Positions 1-5,915 of a DNA stretch of 6,095 nucleotides are shown piece by piece. Under the pieces are notes generated by a model. It had not been told where the DNA came from, searched no databases, and worked only from the letters and a program-made list of their open reading frames with translations. How positions within the stretch are numbered: the first letter of the stretch is position 1; every line of letters starts with the position of its first letter. The translations under genes were made by a program, and so were the position numbers. The DNA comes from JAYGED01 sp046582565 (lineage in GTDB: Bacteria; Pseudomonadota; Alphaproteobacteria; JAAXGF01), in the NCBI GenBank assembly GCA_046582565.1, contig JAYGED010000019.1:1-6095 (forward strand). The letters run 5' to 3'.

Positions 1-455
1 CATGCGCCGGCCGCCACAAGCGCGTCGTTGCCGGTCAGGTAACCCGTCAATGTGAGGGCCGGCGAAATACCCAGGATGATGATCCAGTACGCGGCGATCG
101 CGCAGTAAAACAACCAGGCGGTGATCTCCACGAGACTCAAGGTGAGGGCCAAGGACGGCGGCAGGATGCGCGAACCAAAAACGTAGATCCCACCGGACCG
201 CGGCAGGACCATGGTCCAGGTGATAAAGCCGCACGCAATCAACGTCATCGCGAATCCGGCGATCAGGCAGGCCACGAGTAGGTTGCCGCCCGGATAAAAC
301 GCCGGCCCGTAGAACAGGATACTGACGACGCCAAGGCCGACGCTGACCAGACCCAAGTTATAGACGAAGGTATCTAACCCGCTAGCTGTTTTGATGAGTC
401 CGGACGCCTTGCGCAGAAAGATCCTTTGCTCTCCGCCTGTATCTGAGATGCTCAT
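1..455 (-). CDS. APC-family amino acid/amine permease, N-terminal 151 residues (3' end outside window)
   Basis: Inner-membrane secondary transporter of the amino acid-polyamine-organocation superfamily, probably importing an amino acid or amine. The visible part shows a basic cytoplasmic N-terminus (LRKASGLIKTASGLD at about residues 14-28), then three hydrophobic segments at about 32-50, 59-83 and 103-130. The loop after the second carries PRSGGIYVFGSR (85-96), the counterpart of the conserved PRSGG-Y-Y/F-SR loop of this family. The frame is open to the left edge; a whole protein would be about 450-550 residues. The ATG at 455-453 is preceded by AGGAGG (462-467) at 6 bases, so the start is well supported. 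It lies 44 bp after the phosphoesterase gene with no terminator or clear promoter between, so it should be the last visible gene of the ligase operon. The substrate cannot be told from the N-terminus; co-transcription with a gamma-glutamyl ligase suggests a nitrogen source. Confidence 0.85.
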   Translation of the reverse strand, partial: MSISDTGGEQRIFLRKASGLIKTASGLDTFVYNLGLVSVGLGVVSILFYGPAFYPGGNLLVACLIAGFAMTLIACGFITWTMVLPRSGGIYVFGSRILPPSLALTLSLVEITAWLFYCAIAAYWIIILGISPALTLTGYLTGNDALVAAGA

Positions 456-459
456 TTTA

Positions 460-467
460 CCCCTCCT
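460..467 (-). promoter_or_regulatory. Strong ribosome binding site of the permease gene
   Basis: On the minus strand this reads AGGAGGGG, with AGGAGG ending 6 bases before the ATG at 455. It fixes the permease start and shows that the permease is translated from its own site rather than by stop-start overlap with the phosphoesterase. Confidence 0.7.
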
Positions 468-499
468 GTTTCTTGCGGTTTATTTGTAGTTAAATTCGA

Positions 500-1480
500 T
501 TAGCCCTGCGTCATATGGACGTTCTGAACCTTCCCGCCCTTCAGTGTGATCAGGGTTCCCTGGAGGATGCCTTCCGGATACACACTACCCGGATTGACGC
601 AGACTGTCTTGCCGATTTTGATGTCGCCTCGACCCTCGTGTATGTGGCCATGAATACCGATCAACGGCTGGTGCTTTTCGATGACGTCGTAGAGCGTCTT
701 CGATCCCACATGGTCGCTGACCGGATTGCCCATGTCGTAGACCACCTGCATGTTGTCATCCAGTTTCGGACACTGATCCAATATGGTTCCGTAAGGCGGC
801 ACGTGAACGTTGAAGATGCAACGATCCATGTCCTTGACCTGGGGGATCAGTTCGTTGAATTTTTTTTGGTATTCTTCTTCGGTATACTCGCGCTCGGTGT
901 CCCACGGGGTCCGGGTCGAGCCTCCGCAGTGCAAAATCTCGTAACCCCGCAGCTCCGTCACTTCCATTTCGTGGTAGTGGACATGCGGCGAGTTGTGGAG
1001 GACTTCGTCGATCTCGAAAAAGTCGTCATTCCCCGGTGCGGTAAGGAAGGGTATGTCTTTGCCATCAAGCACCTGACCGGCGTAGTCGCACCATTCCGCC
1101 ACCCGTTCAACAACCAGCCTCTTGAACAACTCATCCTGTGCGTCGGGGTCATCCTTGAGGGTTTGGAATTCCTGCTCTGTGATGACCGATGGATAGAATC
1201 CCTTGTTCCCATTGGACTTGATGAATTCGTCGACCTCCTCCTGCGTCTTCAAGCTGATGGTTGAGCCGGTCTGAAACGCCAAGTGTGTCCCGTCCGGCTG
1301 TTCACAAACAGGTATCACGGCCTTGCCCGTCATATCGCCGCCCATGATCAGGACGTTGGCTCCATAGAACTTCGCGCCGTTGATGAATTTCTTGAAGCAA
1401 ACGTTGGACCCATGGAGGTCGGACGCGAAGAATATGACGACTTTGTTGCCTCCGTAGTCTTTTTTCTTGTTCCAGAACAT
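500..1480 (-). CDS. Calcineurin-type metallophosphoesterase
   Basis: Predicted cytoplasmic metal-dependent phosphoesterase of 326 residues; there is no signal peptide. The two-metal motifs are all present and in order: DLH (D21, H23), GGD (47-49), PGNDD (149-153), NVHVPP with H226, and GHIH (278-281). NPGS (296-299) near the C-terminus is typical of the YfcE-like/DNA repair-exonuclease-like branch. The family hydrolyses phosphomonoesters, phosphodiesters or nucleotides, and the substrate here is unknown. The segment between GD and GND is longer than in minimal YfcE proteins (about 100 residues, charged and helical in look), so this is a distinct subgroup. The start has an AGGAGAGGAG ribosome site that overlaps the stop codon of the upstream ligase gene (14 bp gap), which suggests translational coupling. 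A run of eight A on the coding strand (860-867) is tolerated in frame. The class is sure; the role in the operon is not. Confidence 0.88.
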   Translation of the reverse strand: MFWNKKKDYGGNKVVIFFASDLHGSNVCFKKFINGAKFYGANVLIMGGDMTGKAVIPVCEQPDGTHLAFQTGSTISLKTQEEVDEFIKSNGNKGFYPSVITEQEFQTLKDDPDAQDELFKRLVVERVAEWCDYAGQVLDGKDIPFLTAPGNDDFFEIDEVLHNSPHVHYHEMEVTELRGYEILHCGGSTRTPWDTEREYTEEEYQKKFNELIPQVKDMDRCIFNVHVPPYGTILDQCPKLDDNMQVVYDMGNPVSDHVGSKTLYDVIEKHQPLIGIHGHIHEGRGDIKIGKTVCVNPGSVYPEGILQGTLITLKGGKVQNVHMTQG

Positions 1481-1494
1481 CGTCCACTCCTCTC

Positions 1495-2922
1495 CTAGAA
1501 TTTTGTCAGGTAGCGCTCAATCTCCCAGTCCGAGATGGCGTTGTGGTAATCCCACCATTCCTCAGTCTTCAGTTTGATAAAGGACTCGAACAGGTCGTCA
1601 CCCATGACCGTTCTGCCTAGCGAATCGGCGGCGAAGGCCTCGATGGCGTGAAGCAGTGTCGGCGGTAGGGTCCGGACGCCCAGCTCGTCGAGTTGCGCTT
1701 GGCTAAGTTCGTACATGTTGAGATCGATAGGGTCTCCCGGATCGAGATCGTTCTCGATTCCGTCGAGACCGGCGCCCAGCATCATCGCTGCGCCCAGATA
1801 AGGATTGACCGTGGTATCCACCGCGCGGCATTCCCATCGCGCGGCGGAAAGATTGACCCCATGCTGCTCGGGCCCATCACCTTCGATCTGGGGCCGCAAC
1901 GCCGGGACACGCATCATGTGGGTTCGATTGTTGCCGCCGTAGGACACGAAGATCGGCGCCCAGGTGTAGCCGGTCATGGATCCCGTCTTGATTAAGCGCT
2001 TGTAAGAATTCACCGTGGGGCAGGTCACCGCAACGATCGCTTCGGCATGCTTCATCACGCCACCGAAGAATTGATAGGCGACCTTCGACAACCCTAACCC
2101 ACGCGGATCATTCCGATCACCCGATATGTTTTTGCCGGTTTTCAGGTCCGCTAGCGACATATTGAAGTGCGCCCCGCTGCCCGTTCGGTCCGCGTAGGGC
2201 TTAGGCATGAAGGTGGCCTCCCAGCCGTACTTGCGGGCGATCTCCTTCATCATCAGTCGCCATAGCATGAAGCGGTCGGCCATGGTCATGACGTCGGTAT
2301 AGGAGAAATCGAACTCGAACTGACCGTTGGCATCCTCATGATCGAAGGAATACACCTCCCACCCGAGGTCGTTCATGGTGCTGACGCACTCATCCAAGAA
2401 GTCATAATTCTCCAAGGTCAGCTGTACGTCGTAGGCTGTTTTGGAGATATTATCGAGCGGGTTGTTCGGCTCTATTCGATTGCCGTCGCGGCGGACGATA
2501 AAGACCTCGCATTCTATGCCGAGGTTGAGCTGCAGGCCGAGGGTCGCCGCCCTGTCGATCTGTCTTTGCAGGACGGTCCGTGAACACATGGGCCATGGTT
2601 CGTCGTGGTATTTGAGGAAACTCGGCGCCAACGCCACTTCGGGCCGCCATGGCAGCTGGATGACCGCGGCGGGATCGGGGTGGGCGGCGAGTTCGTCGTC
2701 GTCGGGGCTCTGGCCCAAACCGTCCAAGGCCGCGCCGGTATACATCTCCGAGCCTCGCATCATGCGGTCGAAGTGGTCGATCGGAACGGCCTTGCCCTTC
2801 ATTACGCCGTTGGCATCGACATAAGAGGCGAAACAGTACCGCACCCCGCTTTTCTCCAGGGATTCTCGAGATTGGCTGTTCACGCTCTCGCGCGTCTCCA
2901 GTTCTCCATTTTTTAGAGCCAT
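1495..2922 (-). CDS. Type III glutamine synthetase / gamma-glutamylmethylamide synthetase-like ligase
   Basis: ATP-dependent ligase joining ammonia or an amine to the gamma-carboxyl of glutamate; cytoplasmic. Numbered from the ATG at 2922 (475 residues), it has the beta-grasp stretch YVDANGVMKGKAVP (34-47), the metal site GIECE (135-139), DHEDANGQFE (194-203), GSGAHF (248-253), NSYKRL (305-310), NNRTHMMR (331-338) and ECRAVDTTVNPYL (364-376). DHEDANGQFE and GGNNRT point to the type III/GlnT and GMAS branch rather than housekeeping GlnA or PuuA. In GSGAHFN the second histidine of the usual GSG-H-H motif is asparagine. Possible starts are TTG 2994, ATG 2991 and ATG 2922; I prefer 2922 because GGGGGAG sits 7 bases before it and the length then fits the family better. 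It is the first gene of the operon with the phosphoesterase and permease. The N-methylglutamate pathway genes usual for true GMAS are absent from the window, so methylamine is only one candidate substrate. The family is sure, the amine is not. Confidence 0.9.
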   Translation of the reverse strand: MALKNGELETRESVNSQSRESLEKSGVRYCFASYVDANGVMKGKAVPIDHFDRMMRGSEMYTGAALDGLGQSPDDDELAAHPDPAAVIQLPWRPEVALAPSFLKYHDEPWPMCSRTVLQRQIDRAATLGLQLNLGIECEVFIVRRDGNRIEPNNPLDNISKTAYDVQLTLENYDFLDECVSTMNDLGWEVYSFDHEDANGQFEFDFSYTDVMTMADRFMLWRLMMKEIARKYGWEATFMPKPYADRTGSGAHFNMSLADLKTGKNISGDRNDPRGLGLSKVAYQFFGGVMKHAEAIVAVTCPTVNSYKRLIKTGSMTGYTWAPIFVSYGGNNRTHMMRVPALRPQIEGDGPEQHGVNLSAARWECRAVDTTVNPYLGAAMMLGAGLDGIENDLDPGDPIDLNMYELSQAQLDELGVRTLPPTLLHAIEAFAADSLGRTVMGDDLFESFIKLKTEEWWDYHNAISDWEIERYLTKF

Positions 2923-2929
2923 GGGCCTA

Positions 2930-2936
2930 CTCCCCC
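2930..2936 (-). promoter_or_regulatory. Ribosome binding site that favours the shorter start of the ligase
   Basis: Minus strand GGGGGAG followed by seven bases and then ATG at 2922. The upstream candidates (TTG 2994, ATG 2991) have only a weak GAGAG three to six bases before them. The candidate promoter near 3004-3031 would also put the transcript start almost on the 2991 codon. Confidence 0.55.
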
Positions 2937-3014
2937 AGCCTGCGATTCGCATAGCTTCGGCGCTGTCGATCTTGATGCCGACCACACTCATCAACTCTCA
3001 ACAATTTGACATAA

Positions 3015-3036
3015 ATTGATTAATCGGTCAATTAAA
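3015..3036 (-). promoter_or_regulatory. Candidate TetR operator upstream of the ligase operon
   Basis: The core is palindromic: plus strand AATTGA (3014-3019), eight bases, TCAATT (3028-3033). Read toward the ligase gene it is TTTAATT, G, AC, C, GA, T, TAATCAAT, which matches the site at 4080-4101 in 19 of 22 positions. It contains TTGACC (3026-3031, minus), a plausible -35 box with TCAAAT (3004-3009) 16 bases on as a weak -10. Alternatively TTTAAT just before the site could be a -10 with a poor -35. Either way a bound repressor would block initiation. The binding protein is inferred from the neighbouring tetR gene. Confidence 0.6.
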
Positions 3037-3099
3037 ATTTCGGTGTGGATCGCGCGCCTTGACTTCACACTGATGACCGCGTCATTGAGACTTGGCGGG

Positions 3100-3792
3100 C
3101 TAGTTCACGGGATTGGCGGTTGCGGCATCGCCGGCGGCCGGCGTTTTATCCTGATATCCAAGCGCCGACCAGAGAATTTCGCGAAAATTATCCAGCGATG
3201 TTTTCAAGTCCAGGTCGGACAAGATCACCGAGCGGACCATTAACCCATCAAGAAATGTGGAGATGAACCGAGCGACGCTGTCAGGGTCCACGGGCTGAAA
3301 AACACCCGATTCCACGCCCTGCCGGATACAGAGGGACAGCATGCGCGTTTCTTCGTCGTAAAACTGGCGGATGGAACGGTCGATCGATGGGACCTTGTTG
3401 GGAGACCCCGAATAATCCAGGCTGATTTTGACAAGTTTATGGATGGGATCGAACAGTCGGACGTGATTGTTCAGCCACTCGCCTATGACAGTTGCTGGAT
3501 CTTGATGACCCGGGCGCAGGGCGCGGAAATTCTCGAATGCTTGGTCAACGGCGCTCTCTATAACCGAGCAGAAGAGGTCGCTCTTGCTATCGAAATAATA
3601 GTATATGAGGGCGGTATTAACGCCGGTGGCGTTGGCAATATCCTTGATCGTCACAGATGAAAAGTTACGTTCTGCAAACAGGTCGAGCGCCGCCGCCATG
3701 AGCTGTTGCTCTCGATCGGGGAACGCGTTCTTATGACGCCCGCCGGCTGGGATGGTTTTGTTCGGGCGTTTTAGCGATCTTGATTTACCCAT
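3100..3792 (-). CDS. TetR/AcrR-family transcriptional regulator
   Basis: Dimeric one-component repressor of 230 residues. The N-terminal three-helix DNA-binding domain covers about residues 27-74: helix 1 EQQLMAAALDLFAERNF, then VTIKDIANATGV, and the recognition helix with NTALIYYYFDSKSDLF, the classic TetR signature. The rest is an all-helical ligand and dimer domain ending in FREILWSALGY plus a short polar tail. A basic 20-residue extension precedes the first helix. The ATG at 3792 has GGAG in GGAGGGGTT just before it. It lies upstream of and codirectional with the ligase operon, and divergent from the DUF1116 gene. The two matching sites at 3015-3036 and 4080-4101 make it the probable repressor of both units, with a ligand that is the imported compound or a metabolite (inference). 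No copy of that site is found in front of tetR itself. Confidence 0.92.
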   Translation of the reverse strand: MGKSRSLKRPNKTIPAGGRHKNAFPDREQQLMAAALDLFAERNFSSVTIKDIANATGVNTALIYYYFDSKSDLFCSVIESAVDQAFENFRALRPGHQDPATVIGEWLNNHVRLFDPIHKLVKISLDYSGSPNKVPSIDRSIRQFYDEETRMLSLCIRQGVESGVFQPVDPDSVARFISTFLDGLMVRSVILSDLDLKTSLDNFREILWSALGYQDKTPAAGDAATANPVN

Positions 3793-4051
3793 AACCCCTC
3801 CAACACTAAAGTAGTACTAACGTAGCGTGTGCTTGGCGGTGTCGCCAGCCACTCGCCCCTGACACCAACAAATCTCAGCTCGCGAACGCCAGCGCTGCAC
3901 GCAACTCCTGGATCCGACCTTACTTTGCTAGCCTAATCTGGCCTGCCGTCACCAGGATCCGGTCGGCGGTGACTCTGCCCGCTCGAATTTCGCACATCCG
4001 CCGCACCAACACTGCCGGGCAAGACTGCCTTTCGGCGGCAGCATTAAGGGC

Positions 4052-4081
4052 TTGCGACAAACGCGTCGGTATGAATATATT
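4052..4081 (+). promoter_or_regulatory. Candidate sigma-70 promoter of the DUF1116 gene
   Basis: TTGCGA (4052-4057, 4 of 6 to consensus) and TATATT (4076-4081, 5 of 6) are 18 bases apart. Transcription would begin near 4088, inside the operator-like site that starts at 4080, which is the usual layout for a TetR-type repressor. Confidence 0.45.
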
Positions 4082-4101
4082 TAATTAACTGAATAATCAA
4101 T
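4080..4101 (+). promoter_or_regulatory. Candidate TetR operator upstream of the DUF1116 gene
   Basis: Reads TTTAATT, A, AC, T, GA, A, TAATCAAT toward the gene and matches the site before the ligase operon at 19 of 22 bases, in the same orientation relative to the downstream gene. Its half-sites ATTAA (4084-4088) and TCAAT (4097-4101) are eight bases apart, with one mismatch to perfect symmetry, the same spacing as the other copy. It abuts the -10 box and ends six bases before the ribosome site. Confidence 0.6.
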
Positions 4102-4106
4102 ACTGT

Positions 4107-4110
4107 GGAG
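4107..4110 (+). promoter_or_regulatory. Ribosome binding site that decides the DUF1116 start
   Basis: GGAG followed by six bases and then ATG at 4117. The in-frame GTG at 4105 overlaps the operator's edge, has no ribosome site before it and would add only four residues, so ATG 4117 is the better start. Confidence 0.65.
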
Positions 4111-4116
4111 TGCGTT

Positions 4117-5376
4117 ATGGCTCAAGATAGCGTGAACAGGGATACCGCAAACCGCGAAGCCTGGCAGCGCCTGTGCGGTAGTGAACCGGTCCTGAAGGAT
4201 ATCTTGAGCGCCGAGGAGGCACTGCCGGGGATGACGACGAACCTTGTGCTGACCTCCGGACCACCGATGGACTGGGAGCAATACACCGGAGGCCAACGCG
4301 ATGCGATAATCGGTGGGGCGTTGTTCGAGGGCTTGGCTTCGGACCGCGGGGACGCTGAGCGGAAATTACGCACCGGAGAAATCCAGGTCGCTGGTTGCCA
4401 CGATTACGGCTGCGTCGGGTCCCTCGCGGGAATCTATACCGCATCCATGCCGGTTTTTGTCGTCGAAAACCAAACCCTGGGCAACATCGGCTACTGCAAT
4501 ATGTACGAAGGCACGAACCCGCGGCGTCTGAACTACGGCGTTTATGACGCGGGGGTTCGCGAGCGATTGCTGTTCGTCAACGCCGTGGTCGCGCCCGTCA
4601 TCGGCGAGGCCGTGCGCCTGGCCGGCGGAATCCCACTCAAGCCGATCATGAAACGCGCCCTCCACATGAGTGACGAGCTGCACAGCCGCAGCACGGCCGC
4701 CGCGTTGCTGTTTACCCGTGAATTGTTCCTGCCGCTGCTTGACCTCGCGGCCGATGGTCGAGACAGAGTGCAAAAGGCCATCGTGGCGATGACCGAGGAC
4801 CACTATTTCTTTCTTCGCTTGTCCATGGCCGCGGCCAAGGCGACGGCAGACGCGGCGCATGGCATTGAAGGGTCCAGCATGGTCACCGCCATGGCGTTCA
4901 ACTGCCGCAACTTTGCTATTCGCGTGAGTGGCTTGGGCGACCAATGGTTTATCGGACCCCAAGCGACCGTGCAAGCCAGCCTGTTCAATGGCCATACCGA
5001 GGACGAGATTACCTGGATGGGTGGCGAGAGCACGATTACGGAAACGGTCGGCCTCGGCGGATTCGCGCAGGCCGCGGCCTTTCCACTACAGCGTTATCAA
5101 GGCGGAACGCCCGAAGCCTTGGTAGAGCGAAATCTAGAACTTTACGACATCACGCTTGGCGAAAACCCGGATTATCACATCCCTTCCCTCGGGTACCGGG
5201 GCACCCCAACCGGTATCGACATCTTCAAGGTCTTGGAAACCGGCATCCTGCCGGCCATGGACATCGGCGTCGCCGGCAAGGACGGCGGCCAGATTGGCGC
5301 GGGTGTCGTTCGCGCTCCAATGCCCTGCTTCGAGGCAGCGCGGGACGCTTATCTGACAAAGTACGGTTCACCTTAG
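4117..5376 (+). CDS. DUF1116 protein, YlbE/AllG (oxamate carbamoyltransferase subunit) family
   Basis: Soluble cytoplasmic protein of 419 residues, the same length as I recall for E. coli YlbE, to which it aligns by eye end to end. Shared blocks are GPPM-W---TG (48-58), ALFEG (68-72), CH---VG---G--TASMPV-VV (94-116), GNI-YCNM-EG (122-132), MSDELH-R (184-191), GSSMVTAMAFN (252-262), IRVSGLG--WF (268-278), ESTITET-GLGG (304-315) and GQIGAGVVRAPMPCFE (391-406). In E. coli YlbE (AllG) works with FdrA (AllF) and YlbF (AllH) as oxamate carbamoyltransferase in allantoin breakdown. Neither partner nor a carbamate kinase lies nearby, so that reaction cannot be assumed. It is transcribed divergently from tetR with a shared operator, implying coregulation with the ligase-permease operon. 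The family call is firm, the reaction open. No frame damage or unusual codon use is seen. Confidence 0.88.
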   Translation: MAQDSVNRDTANREAWQRLCGSEPVLKDILSAEEALPGMTTNLVLTSGPPMDWEQYTGGQRDAIIGGALFEGLASDRGDAERKLRTGEIQVAGCHDYGCVGSLAGIYTASMPVFVVENQTLGNIGYCNMYEGTNPRRLNYGVYDAGVRERLLFVNAVVAPVIGEAVRLAGGIPLKPIMKRALHMSDELHSRSTAAALLFTRELFLPLLDLAADGRDRVQKAIVAMTEDHYFFLRLSMAAAKATADAAHGIEGSSMVTAMAFNCRNFAIRVSGLGDQWFIGPQATVQASLFNGHTEDEITWMGGESTITETVGLGGFAQAAAFPLQRYQGGTPEALVERNLELYDITLGENPDYHIPSLGYRGTPTGIDIFKVLETGILPAMDIGVAGKDGGQIGAGVVRAPMPCFEAARDAYLTKYGSP

Positions 5377-5510
5377 CCAAACTTGCTTTCATCGCTCTTG
5401 TCCGATAACGCCGGAGCGCCGTGATTGTTGCCCCCAGATTGCAGGTTGCCTCTCGCGATGTGGTAACCTCGGCACTGCCGGTTCTCATAGCATTGGCACG
5501 GAGAACTTAA

Positions 5511-5915
5511 TTGTTGCACATTTGGAAGAAGGCTTTGCTTCAAAGCCTCTGGTCGGTTGAGGTGTTGCCGAAAGGAGACAGCACCGGTATGGCGGTCGGC
5601 GTTATGTTGTTTCAGGTCCAAAGATTCTTTGGAGATTTCTTCGAAAGCGGCCGCATTCTCGGCGGCGACACGCGATACTATTTTGCCGGCACTTACCAAA
5701 TTGAGAATTATGTTTTAGTCGCCCAGATGGACGTGGTTTGTTATGCCGGAGACCCAGATTTGACCTTCGGAGCGGTCGATAAGGTGTGCCTGGAGATCAC
5801 GGCGACGCTTGAGCCAGATGTGGATCGCGATGTCTTGATGTTATCCGCACTGCCCGTCTATGGGGCGAGCGAGCCGATTGATCTGCGCCTGACACGACGT
5901 ATGAAGCTTGATTGA
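5511..5915 (+). CDS. GrlR-like small protein
   Basis: Hypothetical protein of 134 residues resembling the GrlR regulatory-domain family. The hallmark is LWSVEV near the N-terminus (residues 12-17), then FESGRILGGDTRYYFAGTY (about 45-63), an alternating beta pattern, and LRLTRRM at the end. The family is a small beta-barrel fold; GrlR of pathogenic E. coli represses GrlA of the type III secretion island, but homologues in other proteobacteria are mostly of unknown role, and nothing here suggests a secretion system. About nine extra residues (QVQRFFGDF) seem to be inserted before the GGD motif. I choose TTG at 5511 because GGAG (5500-5503) precedes it by seven bases and because the LWSVEV strand must be included; the first ATG (5589) would remove it. 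It follows the DUF1116 gene by 134 bp on the same strand without a clear terminator or promoter. Its 3' end overlaps an opposing reading frame. Confidence 0.65.
   Translation: MLHIWKKALLQSLWSVEVLPKGDSTGMAVGVMLFQVQRFFGDFFESGRILGGDTRYYFAGTYQIENYVLVAQMDVVCYAGDPDLTFGAVDKVCLEITATLEPDVDRDVLMLSALPVYGASEPIDLRLTRRMKLD
5530..5548 (+). other. Perfect short hairpin at the start of the GrlR-like gene
   Basis: AGGCTTTG (5530-5537), a three-base loop, then CAAAGCCT (5541-5548): eight perfect pairs. No T-run follows, so it is not a standard terminator. It lies about 20 bases inside the coding region if TTG 5511 is the start, where it could slow translation; with a later start it would be a leader hairpin. 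Confidence 0.45.

Larger units (their letters stand above)
3793..4116. other. Divergent intergenic region between tetR and the DUF1116 gene
   Basis: About 320 bases with no supported gene. The right end (4052-4110) is AT-rich and holds the promoter, operator and ribosome site of the DUF1116 gene. The left end holds the tetR leader, with an 8-bp palindrome TAGTACTA (3812-3819) of uncertain meaning. In between are GC-rich minor inverted repeats: GTCACC/GGTGAC (3948-3953 and 3968-3973, loop 14) and CTGCC/GGCAG (4025-4029 and 4037-4041). None has a T-run, so I see no terminator. I found no convincing tetR promoter. Confidence 0.6.

Noticed and set aside
456..499. Possible third copy of the operator in the AT-rich gap before the permease
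   Set aside because: TAGTTAAATTCGATTA looks similar at first, but aligned to the two real sites it lacks the TCAAT half-site and the right spacing.
860..867. Run of eight T (A on the coding strand) as a programmed frameshift site in the phosphoesterase
   Set aside because: The zero frame is intact through all motifs and neither alternative frame gives a meaningful product.
515..1264. Long plus-strand open frame (249 codons) opposite the metallophosphoesterase
   Set aside because: It lies wholly antisense to a gene with every catalytic motif of its family, and its product shows no recognisable domain. It is a by-product of the codon pattern on the other strand.
2441..2824. Plus-strand open frames opposite the ligase gene
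   Set aside because: They mirror the GC-rich third positions of the ligase gene; no domain, no promoter or ribosome site.
1495..2922. Gamma-glutamylputrescine synthetase (PuuA) or housekeeping GlnA
   Set aside because: The DHEDANGQFE and GGNNRT blocks fit the type III/GMAS branch, and no other Puu genes are present.
3812..3819. TAGTACTA palindrome just upstream of tetR as an autoregulatory operator
   Set aside because: Only eight bases, symmetry does not extend, and it bears no likeness to the two matching sites; such palindromes occur by chance.
3948..3973. GTCACC/GGTGAC inverted repeat as a terminator
   Set aside because: Six-base arms with a 14-base loop and no T-run; too weak.
4366..4995. 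Minus-strand open frame (209 codons) inside the DUF1116 gene
   Set aside because: Antisense to a strongly conserved gene, no ribosome site, low-complexity His/Arg/Gln-rich product.
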